From assembly GCA_934219025.1 (NCBI GenBank), contig CAKQDG010000065.1, positions 1-12,692 on the forward strand: a DNA stretch of 12,692 nucleotides, written 5' to 3'. The DNA is from an uncultured Prevotella sp. (GTDB lineage: Bacteria; Bacteroidota; Bacteroidia; Bacteroidales; Bacteroidaceae). Positions within the stretch are counted from its first letter, which is position 1; the number at the start of each line of letters is the position of its first letter. Below, in pieces: positions 6,062-12,254 of this stretch. The translations under genes were made by a program, and so were the position numbers. The notes below the pieces were generated by a model that had not been told where the DNA came from, did not search any database, and worked only from the letters and a program-made list of their open reading frames with translations.

Positions 6062-6103
6062 ATGTATTTATTTTAAAACAATATGTATTTATACTAAAAC
6101 AAT
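6062..6103 (-). repeat. 21-bp tandem duplication in the FKBP leader
   Basis: Two adjacent 21-base copies (6062-6082 and 6083-6103) differ at only two positions. Each is AT-rich and ends AAAACAAT on the plus strand. They make up most of the 5' untranslated leader of the 201-residue FKBP gene, between the predicted start of transcription and the start codon. They could set leader length or provide duplicated A/U-rich standby sites for ribosomes. Confidence 0.7.
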
Positions 6104-6108
6104 ATGTT

Positions 6109-6137
6109 GCTTTTGACAACAAAAGCGCACAAAGTTA
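6109..6137 (-). promoter_or_regulatory. Promoter of the FKBP cluster with palindrome at the start site
   Basis: TAACTTTG on the minus strand (6130-6137) is a full -7 match; the -33 is not clear. Three bases downstream lies a perfect hairpin, GCTTTTG-TTGT-CAAAAGC on the minus strand (6109-6126), across the predicted start of transcription. It is either an operator or a 5'-end RNA hairpin. The layout repeats that of the SDR promoter. Confidence 0.5.
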
Positions 6138-6180
6138 CTACTTTTATCTGACTAAGTGCAGAGTATTAAAGAAAAAACGC

Positions 6181-6188
6181 TAATTTTG
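6181..6188 (+). promoter_or_regulatory. Promoter -7 element of the sirtuin-OPT unit
   Basis: TAATTTTG fully matches TAnnTTTG. No clear TTTG lies about 19 bases upstream. It diverges from the FKBP promoter 43 bases away and would give a leader of about 90 bases. Confidence 0.4.
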
Positions 6189-6288
6189 TGCATTGTTAAA
6201 GTATTTTATTGATTTAAATCTGTCAGTGTCAGCATAATCAAAGGTGTTTTGCAGCACTACAGTTTTTTAACTTTAAATGATGAGAGAG

Positions 6289-6981
6289 ATGGAAAAAATA
6301 GTAGTATTGACAGGTGCCGGAATGTCGGCAGAGAGTGGACTGAGCACTTTTCGCGATGCCGACGGACTGTGGGAGAATTATCCCGTGAGCCGTGTTGCCA
6401 CCCACGAGGCGTGGGAGGCAGACCCTGACTATGTGAATGATTTTTATAACATGCTTCGCGAAAAGCTCGTAAAGGCAAAGCCCAACCGCGGGCATGAGCT
6501 TGTGGCAGAGCTGCAGAATAAGTATGACGTTTGTGTGGTGACGCAGAATGTGGACAACTTGCATGAGATGGCTGGATCGAAGCATGTGATCCACTTGCAT
6601 GGAGAACTGATGAAGATGTGCTCCTCGCGCGATCCTTACAATCCGCGCTTCATCGAGACGCTCACTCCCGATAATCTTAATGTTGCCCATGGCCAGAAAG
6701 CAGCCGACGGTTCCTTGTTGCGCCCGTTTATCGTGTTGTTTGGTGAGAGTGTGCCGATGATTGAGCCTGCGATAGAACAGGTGGAGAGTGCCGACATATT
6801 TGTTATTATAGGTACTTCGCTAAATGTTTATCCCGCTGCAGGGCTTATTGAATACGTCAGACCGGGAACTCCGGTTTATCTGATTGACCCTAAGCCTACG
6901 CGTTCTGGCGGACCTCACAACATTCACCAGATTGTGAAGGGAGCTTCGGCAGGGATGGAGGAGCTTGTTGAGATTTTGTAA
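6289..6981 (+). CDS. cobB: Sirtuin NAD-dependent protein deacylase (CobB/SIRT5-like, zinc-less)
   Basis: A 230-residue sirtuin that removes acyl groups from lysines using NAD, in the cytoplasm. The NAD-binding start VVLTGAGMSAESGLSTFRD (5-23) is followed by TQNVDNLHE (85-93), the catalytic histidine H104 in HLHGE, FGESVP (151-156) and GTSLNVYPAA (175-184). It is the class III (SIRT5/CobB) form by its short length and ATHEAWEADP..FYNML segment. That class carries Y and R three residues apart for succinyl recognition. Here Y53 is present, but L56 stands at the arginine position and an arginine follows at 57. Only one cysteine (C111) remains where four usually bind zinc, a loss I believe is common in Bacteroidetes homologues. 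I start at MEKIVV because family members begin there; in-frame ATGs at 6277 and 6280 are alternatives. It heads a probable two-gene unit with the OPT transporter. Confidence 0.9.
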   Translation: MEKIVVLTGAGMSAESGLSTFRDADGLWENYPVSRVATHEAWEADPDYVNDFYNMLREKLVKAKPNRGHELVAELQNKYDVCVVTQNVDNLHEMAGSKHVIHLHGELMKMCSSRDPYNPRFIETLTPDNLNVAHGQKAADGSLLRPFIVLFGESVPMIEPAIEQVESADIFVIIGTSLNVYPAAGLIEYVRPGTPVYLIDPKPTRSGGPHNIHQIVKGASAGMEELVEIL

Positions 6982-7007
6982 AGGAAGGATTGGAATGATT
7001 GAGCAGT

Positions 7008-7129
7008 TCGGACGAATAGGACGAATAGGACAACTCGGACGGCTCCGAGCCGTTTGGCAACTCCGAGTAGTCCGAGCTGTCCGAGAAGTCCGAGCTGTCC
7101 GAGAAGTCCGAGAAGTCCGAGCTGTCCCC
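7008..7129 (+). repeat. Nonamer tract 3, between sirtuin and OPT genes, with orientation switch
   Basis: About 13 units of 9 bp. In gene direction the tract opens with CGGACGAAT, AGGACGAAT and AGGACAACT, then CTCGGACGG, and flips near 7043 to GTCCGAGNN units that continue to the final GTCCCC and an A-rich leader. The flip gives the hairpin ACGGCT-CCG-AGCCGT (7040-7054). Outer CTCGGA/TCCGAG sequences extend it imperfectly. No promoter element is visible in the 179-base gap, so the tract should be transcribed as an intercistronic spacer. Confidence 0.88.
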
Positions 7130-7160
7130 AAAAATATAAAAAAATAATGATTAAAGGAAA

Positions 7161-9155
7161 ATGAAAGAGAATGAAAACATGCAGCTCCCCGAGAATGCTT
7201 TCAGGGAGCTAAAGCCGGGAGAGAGCTACGAGCCGATAATGAGCCCGAAGAAGGTGTATCCCGAAGTGAATACGTGGTCTGTAACATGGGGCATTCTGAT
7301 GACGATGCTCTTTTCTGCCGCTGCAGCTTATCTGGGATTGAAGGTGGGACAGGTGTTCGAGGCCGCAATTCCTATCGCCATAATTGCCGTTGGCGTGTCT
7401 ACAGCAGCCAAGCGCCATAATGCCCTTGGCGAGAACGTTATAATCCAGAGCATCGGAGCCTGTTCGGGTGCCGTTGTGGCCGGAGCAATATTCACATTGC
7501 CTGCCATATATATCCTGCAGGCAAAATATCCCGACATGAGTGTGTCGTTTTTCAAGATATTCATGAGTTCGCTGCTGGGCGGCGTTATAGGAATATTGTT
7601 CTTGATACCGTTCCGCAAGTATTTCGTGAGCGATATGCACGGCAAATATCCTTTCCCGGAAGCAACGGCAACTACGCAGGTGCTGGTGTCGGGAGCAAAA
7701 GGCGGTAGTCAGGCCAAGCCATTGCTGCTTGCAGGTATCGTGGGAGGACTCTACGACTTCGTTGTGGCTACTTTCGGATGGTGGAACGAGAATTTCACCA
7801 CACGTGTGGTGGGCTTCGGCGAGACGATTGCCGAAAAGGCAAAACTCGTGTTTAAGGTGAATACCGGAGCTGCCGTCTTCGGACTGGGATATATCGTTGG
7901 ACTAAAGTATGCCTTTATCATCACGCTCGGTTCGCTTGCCGTATGGTGGGTGCTCGTGCCTGGAATGTCGTTGCTGTTCCACGACCAGGTGATGAATCTG
8001 TGGAACCCGGAAATAACGCAAACCGTGGGCAGTATGTCGCCCGAAGAGATATTCAAGTACTACGGCAAGAGCATAGGCATTGGCGGTATTGCCATGGCCG
8101 GCATCATCGGCATTATCAAGAGCTGGGGCATCATCAAAGGTGCCGTGTCGCTTGCTGCCCGCGAGATGAAGGGCAAGGGAAATGCCGTGGCAGAGGTGGC
8201 GCGCACTCAGCGCGACATCAGTTTCAAGCTGATTGCGATATGGTCGGTTGCTGCAATACTCATCACTTTTGTGTTCCTTTATGGTGTGATGAACCAGAAT
8301 CTGCTGTTTGCCGTTGTGGGCATTCTGCTCGTTGTAGTGATAGCTTTTCTGTTCACCACGGTGGCTGCAAATGCCATTGCCATAGTGGGCAGTAACCCTG
8401 TTTCGGGTATGACGCTGATGACGCTGATTCTTGCTTCTGTGGTTATGGTGGCCGTGGGACTCAACGGCACGGGCGGTATGCTTGCAGCTTTGATTATGGG
8501 CGGTGTGGTGTGCACGGCGCTGTCTATGGCGGGAGCTTTTATCACCGACCTGAAGATTGGCTACTGGCTTGGCACTACGCCAAAGAAACAAGAGTCGTGG
8601 AAATTCCTGGGCACCCTTATTTCGGCTGCCACAGTGGGTGGAGTGATGATGCTTCTGAACGATACTTATGGTTTCGCGAGCGGACAGCTGGCAGCTCCTC
8701 AGGCCAATGCCATGGCTGCTGTGATAGATCCGCTGATGAATGGTGTGCGTGCTCCGTGGGAACTCTACGGACTGGGTGCCGTGATTGCCATCGTGCTCAC
8801 ATATTTCAATATCCCTGCTCTTGCCTTTGCTCTCGGAATGTTTATTCCGCTGGAGCTTAACACTCCGTTGCTCGTGGGCGGTTTCATCAACTGGTATGTT
8901 ACTTCGCGCTCTAAGGATGCTGCCGTGAATAAGGCTCGTGGCGAGAAGGGCACGCTGATAGCCAGCGGATTCATTGCCGGCGGTGCGCTGATGGGTGTGG
9001 TGAGCGCGCTGTTGCGCTTCTCTGGCGTGCAGTTCGACTATGAGGCATGGTGGGAGAATGGCTTGTCGGAGGTTCTGTCGCTTGTTGCCTACATCTTGCT
9101 CATTGCATATTTCATTTGGGCAACTAAGGTGAAGAAAACGGAGGCAGACAAGTAA
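7161..9155 (+). CDS. OPT-family oligopeptide/metal-chelate transporter
   Basis: A 664-residue inner-membrane secondary transporter of the OPT superfamily, which takes up small peptides or metal complexes with protons. It shows a polar N-terminus (1-37, with FRELKPGESYEPIM), then about 14-16 hydrophobic segments. Family-typical sequences include TWGILMTMLFSAAAAYLGLK (43-62), AIPIAIIAVG, ENVIIQSIGACSGAVVAGAI near residue 100, SNPVSGMTLMTL (411-422) and KIGYWLGTTP. The C-terminus is short and basic (KVKKTEADK). The length matches bacterial OPT proteins of Bacteroidetes. The first ATG is at 7161; an in-frame ATG at 7179 (MQLPENAF) is an alternative, and AAAGGAAA precedes the first. It follows the sirtuin gene across nonamer tract 3 and ends at the terminator at 9209-9247. 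The substrate cannot be told from sequence alone. Confidence 0.92.
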   Translation: MKENENMQLPENAFRELKPGESYEPIMSPKKVYPEVNTWSVTWGILMTMLFSAAAAYLGLKVGQVFEAAIPIAIIAVGVSTAAKRHNALGENVIIQSIGACSGAVVAGAIFTLPAIYILQAKYPDMSVSFFKIFMSSLLGGVIGILFLIPFRKYFVSDMHGKYPFPEATATTQVLVSGAKGGSQAKPLLLAGIVGGLYDFVVATFGWWNENFTTRVVGFGETIAEKAKLVFKVNTGAAVFGLGYIVGLKYAFIITLGSLAVWWVLVPGMSLLFHDQVMNLWNPEITQTVGSMSPEEIFKYYGKSIGIGGIAMAGIIGIIKSWGIIKGAVSLAAREMKGKGNAVAEVARTQRDISFKLIAIWSVAAILITFVFLYGVMNQNLLFAVVGILLVVVIAFLFTTVAANAIAIVGSNPVSGMTLMTLILASVVMVAVGLNGTGGMLAALIMGGVVCTALSMAGAFITDLKIGYWLGTTPKKQESWKFLGTLISAATVGGVMMLLNDTYGFASGQLAAPQANAMAAVIDPLMNGVRAPWELYGLGAVIAIVLTYFNIPALAFALGMFIPLELNTPLLVGGFINWYVTSRSKDAAVNKARGEKGTLIASGFIAGGALMGVVSALLRFSGVQFDYEAWWENGLSEVLSLVAYILLIAYFIWATKVKKTEADK

Positions 9156-9208
9156 AGGTTCTTGTCGGAATTTGATACAGATAAATATCTCTTACTGTAT
9201 AATATTTG

Positions 9209-9247
9209 AAAAAGAGCGACAACGCACACACGTTGTCGCTCTTTTTT
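9209..9247. terminator. Bidirectional intrinsic terminator between OPT and PAP2 genes
   Basis: A perfect stem of 12 bp or more, AGAGCGACAACG (9213-9224) and CGTTGTCGCTCT (9231-9242), with the loop CACACA. It is flanked by A5 on the left and T6 on the right, so it can stop transcripts from both the OPT gene (plus) and the PAP2 gene (minus). Confidence 0.92.
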
Positions 9248-9308
9248 GCGAATGGATTATAAGAAAACGCGATACCAAATATGCTAAGCATTTATGTACT
9301 GCGCCTTT

Positions 9309-10277
9309 CTATCTTGTTCGCTTCTTTTCCACCATTCCCCTTGAGAGAAACATGAAGAGAAAATAAAACAGAGTTCCGCTAAGGAGGCCTGCCAGGGCAT
9401 CAACGGCATAATGTGCCTGGATATACACTGTGGCAAGACAGAGAAACACGTAGAATGGTATGAAGCAATAGAACATGCGGCGGTTCTTGGTGTGCCACAC
9501 AAGAAACATTATTACTGTGCTGATGCCTACATGACTGCTTGGAAAGGCTGCCGTGGGGCGTTCGCCGGCGGCTTTGGCTTCTTCTACAAGGTGGTAGAAA
9601 ATGCCGTCGGTGTATCCCGGACTGGGCAGGCAATCCGTGTGGCTGTTGAAATAGTCGTGGATGTTTGGGAATATGCCTGCCGTTATCTGATCGATGCCCA
9701 CTGCCTTGTAATAGAAGGTGGGACCGGCTACCGGCACGAGCACGAATATCACGTAGTATGCAAAAAACGATGCCATAACGACGAATGCCGCGCGTTCGTA
9801 TTCTTTGTATTGCCAGATGAAATAATACAGTGCCACAAGCAGTATCATGGGATAATACGAAGCATAGCCCATGTCCATCAGTTCGCTCACGACGGGCGAG
9901 GAGAATGTGCTGGCAAAGACGAGTGCCGGCTGAAAGCCAAACATCCCCTGTTCCATCTGGGCGAACACGTGGTCGAGGTTTGGCAAAAGGCGGTTCAGCT
10001 CGTAGGTGTCGGGATACCACCAGCTCAACAGGGCCATCTGCACGGTGATGCGGGCAAACTTCGTGAAGCGGCACGGCACCATCCTGTATACTCCCCACAT
10101 GGCGAGCGTAACGACGACTATGCGGATTCTGCCCCATATCATGGCCTCGGGGTTTACAACTTTGGTGTAAGTGAAAAACACCATAAGCAGGGTGAAGGCC
10201 AGATATGCTAGCATCACCCACTCCAGGGCGAGGAGTCCGCGCTGCGGCTTCGCCTCAATTTTGAAAAGTTCTTTCAT
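9309..10277 (-). CDS. PAP2-family membrane phosphatase/transferase, Aur1-like subgroup
   Basis: A 322-residue integral membrane protein with about six hydrophobic segments and the PAP2 catalytic motifs near the C-terminus: PSSH (246-249) and TVYIQAHYAVD (283-293), giving catalytic H249, H289 and D293. The usual SRxxxxxH of phosphatases is replaced by AT at 282-283. This pattern, with the large hydrophilic N-terminal and middle loops, recalls the PAP2_3/Aur1 inositolphosphotransferase subgroup rather than UppP or PgpB. It may remove or transfer a phospho-head group in lipid synthesis. The start at MKELFKIEAKPQRG is chosen because the upstream open frame consists only of translated nonamer repeats from a GTG at 10517. 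It lies downstream of the epimerase gene across tract 4, so the two are probably co-transcribed and may act in the same lipid pathway. Substrate unproven. Confidence 0.85.
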   Translation of the reverse strand: MKELFKIEAKPQRGLLALEWVMLAYLAFTLLMVFFTYTKVVNPEAMIWGRIRIVVVTLAMWGVYRMVPCRFTKFARITVQMALLSWWYPDTYELNRLLPNLDHVFAQMEQGMFGFQPALVFASTFSSPVVSELMDMGYASYYPMILLVALYYFIWQYKEYERAAFVVMASFFAYYVIFVLVPVAGPTFYYKAVGIDQITAGIFPNIHDYFNSHTDCLPSPGYTDGIFYHLVEEAKAAGERPTAAFPSSHVGISTVIMFLVWHTKNRRMFYCFIPFYVFLCLATVYIQAHYAVDALAGLLSGTLFYFLFMFLSRGMVEKKRTR

Positions 10278-10293
10278 TGCTTTTTTTGTTTTT

Positions 10294-10500
10294 TTGGGGG
10301 GGACTGCTCGGACGGCTCGGACGGCTCGGACTGCTCGGACGGCTCGGACTGCTTGGACTACTCGGACTGCTCGGACGGCTCGGACTGCTCGGACTGCTCG
10401 GACGGCTCGGACTGCTCGGACGGCTCGGACTACTCGGACTGCTCGGACGGCTCGGACGGCTCGGACGGCTCGGACTACTCGGACTGCTCGGATGTCTCCC
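10294..10500 (-). repeat. Nonamer tract 4, 22 units between epimerase and PAP2 genes
   Basis: Twenty-two consecutive 9-bp units (10301-10498), all in one orientation. On the plus strand they are almost all GGACTGCTC, GGACGGCTC or GGACTACTC, with one GGACTGCTT and a diverged last unit, GGATGTCTC. A run of seven G (10296-10302) and a T-rich stretch lead to the PAP2 start codon complement at 10275-10277. In gene direction this reads GTCCGAGNN repeats, GTCC, C-run, A-rich leader, ATG. It starts 9 bases after the epimerase stop. It is the longest and most homogeneous tract here, so probably the most recently expanded. No promoter is visible. Confidence 0.95.
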
Positions 10501-10507
10501 GATAAAT

Positions 10508-11509
10508 TTAAAGCCACTTGTTGGCTTTATACCATTTCATAGTTATCTCCGTGCCTTGTTCCAGATTATATTCAGGGTTAAAGCCCAGTTCTTTGCGAGC
10601 CGGCGAAATGTCGCAACGCCAGTTTCGTTGCTTCATGATATTGTATTTGTCGCGGTTGAGAGCAGAAATCTTTCCTGTCAGGTGTGCCGTAAATTCCCCT
10701 ATCGAGGATATAACCTTGAGTAGCCATATCGGGGCAACGATGCGAAGCACGTGGTTGATGCCCAGGTCTTTCTGTATGAGTTTGCTGAACGTTTGTGATG
10801 TGTACACATTGCCGTCGCTAAGGATATAACTCTTGCCGCACACCTTGGAATCGGCTGTAAGGGCAAGAAATACAGCCTGCACCACGTCTTTTACGAATAT
10901 GAACGTGATGTCTTGCCGTTTGTAGCCCACGGCAAAATCCACATGTTGCTTGATGCTCTTTGCCATGAGAAAATAATCTTTCTCTCTCGGACCGTAAACG
11001 CCGGTGGGGCGGAGAATGACAAACGGGAAATCTTTCAGTGAGCGCAGATATTCCTCTGCCATCAGTTTGCTTCTGCCGTATGCTGTGTTTGGCTGCGGCG
11101 TGTCGCTGTCGGTAATATCCTTGTAGGGCATGTCCTCGTGGATAGCTCCGAGAATGCTCAAACTGCTCACGAAAACAAAGCGCTGGAGCGGCATTTCAAG
11201 ATTTATAAGGGCATTGACGAGGTTTTTCGTTCCCTCGGTATTGGTGCGGAAGAATTCCTCGCTGTGTAGGCATTTCGTTACGCCGGCGGCATGGACAACA
11301 TAGTCGAAGTCATGACCATTCAACTGCTCTTTCAATTTTTTCTCGCTGCCGAAATCCAGTTCGATAAAGTGTATTCCAGGCTCTTGAAGATATTTCTTGG
11401 AACTTGTGCGCCTTACGGCAGCCCATACTTCATATCCTCTGTTTATGGCTTCTTCAACGATAAAACTGCCAATGAATCCGGTGGCACCGGTGATGAGTAT
11501 TTTCTTCAT
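10508..11509 (-). CDS. NAD(P)-dependent epimerase/dehydratase-family reductase (extended SDR)
   Basis: A 333-residue extended SDR, soluble except for a hydrophobic stretch near 257-268 (APIWLLKVISSI) that could lie against the membrane. The cofactor motif is TGATGFIG (7-14, GxxGxxG). HAAGV (73-77) follows, then S115-S116, the catalytic Y144 and K148 in YGRSK, and RPTGVYGP (167-174). The C-terminal half carries the variable substrate-binding region. This is the family that includes 3-beta-hydroxysteroid dehydrogenase-like, sugar-nucleotide and ketosphinganine reductases; sequence alone does not separate them. Its neighbour is an Aur1-like PAP2 protein, so a role in sphingolipid or inositol-lipid synthesis is a reasonable inference but only that. 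It lies between tracts 4 and 5 and is probably part of a unit with the GNAT and PAP2 genes. Confidence 0.88.
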   Translation of the reverse strand: MKKILITGATGFIGSFIVEEAINRGYEVWAAVRRTSSKKYLQEPGIHFIELDFGSEKKLKEQLNGHDFDYVVHAAGVTKCLHSEEFFRTNTEGTKNLVNALINLEMPLQRFVFVSSLSILGAIHEDMPYKDITDSDTPQPNTAYGRSKLMAEEYLRSLKDFPFVILRPTGVYGPREKDYFLMAKSIKQHVDFAVGYKRQDITFIFVKDVVQAVFLALTADSKVCGKSYILSDGNVYTSQTFSKLIQKDLGINHVLRIVAPIWLLKVISSIGEFTAHLTGKISALNRDKYNIMKQRNWRCDISPARKELGFNPEYNLEQGTEITMKWYKANKWL

Positions 11510-11530
11510 TTTTTTTCTTCTTTAGTTATT

Positions 11531-11645
11531 GGGGGGGGACTTCTCGGACTACTCGGACTTCTCGGACTACTCGGAGTTTTCGGACTTCTCGGAGTTTTCG
11601 GACGGCTCGGACGGCTCGGAGTTTTCGGAGTTTTCGGTGAGATGG
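11531..11645 (-). repeat. Nonamer tract 5, between GNAT and epimerase genes
   Basis: Eleven 9-bp units from 11537 (GGACTTCTC, GGACTACTC, GGAGTTTTC and GGACGGCTC types on the plus strand), then a diverged unit and GGGGAC. A homopolymer of eight G (11531-11538) separates it from the T-rich stretch before the epimerase start. Variant units occur in blocks (TTC/TAC twice, GTTTTC pairs, GGC pair), as expected from local duplication. In gene direction it ends GTCC, C-run, A-rich leader, ATG, like tracts 2, 3 and 4. No promoter is visible. Confidence 0.92.
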
Positions 11646-11690
11646 GGACAATCATTTATAAATCCGAATACCTCTTTTCTAATTTCCAAT

Positions 11691-12191
11691 TCAAATCTCA
11701 TATTCCATATCAACAACATCCAGCCATTTGCCAAACTTGTATCCCACTTTTCTGAAATGCGACACCTTTTCGAAGCCCATCCTTTTGTGGAACTCCAGAC
11801 TTTCATGGTTCTCCTCCGTTATGCAGGCGATAAGATTTTTGCAGTCGGGCATTTTTCGGCAGGCATCGAGCAAATGTTTCATCATAATTTTGCCAAAACC
11901 CCTTTCTGTGTGTTCCGGGTCGAGATATATCGTTACTTCAAGAGTATGGCAGTATGCAGCGCGCTCTTTCCATTGGTGCACACAGCAGTAGCCCACTACC
12001 ATACCCTCTTCTTCTGCTACGAAGTATGGGTATTTTGCAGATATCATTCTTATGCGTTGCAGCATTTCATCTGTAGACAGAGCTTCAGTTTCAAAGCTTA
12101 CTGTAGTTTCAGTAACATAGTGATTGTATATTCTGGCTATTGTTTCGGCATCGGTTTCGGCAACGGGGCGAAGTGTTATGTTGCTGTTCAT
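11691..12191 (-). CDS. GNAT-family N-acetyltransferase, phosphinothricin-acetyltransferase-like
   Basis: A 166-residue cytoplasmic acetyl-CoA-dependent N-acetyltransferase. It starts NITLRPVAETDAETIARIYNHYV, the usual beginning of the PAT/Bar branch, and contains the strand-loop LEVTIYLDPEHTERGFGK (84-101) with the acetyl-CoA pyrophosphate loop R97-G98-F99-G100-K101. ENHESLEFHKRMGF (127-140), with N128 and S131, follows, and the end is KWLDVVDMEYEI, similar to the WxDVxxM ending of PAT proteins. The length fits the family (about 165-185). The natural substrate is unknown; PAT-like proteins in gut bacteria acetylate amino acid or amine substrates such as methionine sulfoximine analogues. It follows mutS by 63 bases and is probably co-transcribed with it and with the epimerase. 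Confidence 0.88.
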   Translation of the reverse strand: MNSNITLRPVAETDAETIARIYNHYVTETTVSFETEALSTDEMLQRIRMISAKYPYFVAEEEGMVVGYCCVHQWKERAAYCHTLEVTIYLDPEHTERGFGKIMMKHLLDACRKMPDCKNLIACITEENHESLEFHKRMGFEKVSHFRKVGYKFGKWLDVVDMEYEI

Positions 12192-12210
12192 TGGCTTTTT
12201 TATTTATGAT

Positions 12211-12237
12211 AGGACTTTTAGGACTTATAGTACAAAT
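12211..12237 (-). repeat. Degenerate nonamer tract 6, between mutS and GNAT genes
   Basis: Three 9-bp steps on the plus strand, AGGACTTTT, AGGACTTAT and AGTACAAAT. They keep the GGAC core and 9-bp register of the larger tracts but with A/T in place of the CTC end. Tract 3 contains intermediate forms (AGGACGAAT), which links the two types. It sits directly upstream of the GNAT start, as the other tracts do, but lacks the C-run. Confidence 0.5.
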
Positions 12238-12254
12238 ATGTTTTTATAATATTT

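Noticed and set aside
7902..8591. Minus-strand 229-codon ORF inside the OPT gene
   Set aside because: It is antisense to a well-supported transporter and very rich in histidine, typical of an antisense shadow frame.
9400..10221. ORFs of 266 and 273 codons overlapping the PAP2 gene
   Set aside because: They are other frames of a gene with clear PAP2 catalytic motifs and membrane segments; neither shows domain features.
10301..10498. CRISPR-like array
   Set aside because: The units are contiguous 9-mers with no spacers of 30 bases or so, and no cas genes are present.
11529..12209. Plus-strand ORFs rich in S/D/F or L/G repeats (also near 5325, 6965, 10171 and 10277)
   Set aside because: They are translations of the nonamer tracts and of the antisense of real genes. 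A 9-bp unit is naturally stop-free in most frames.
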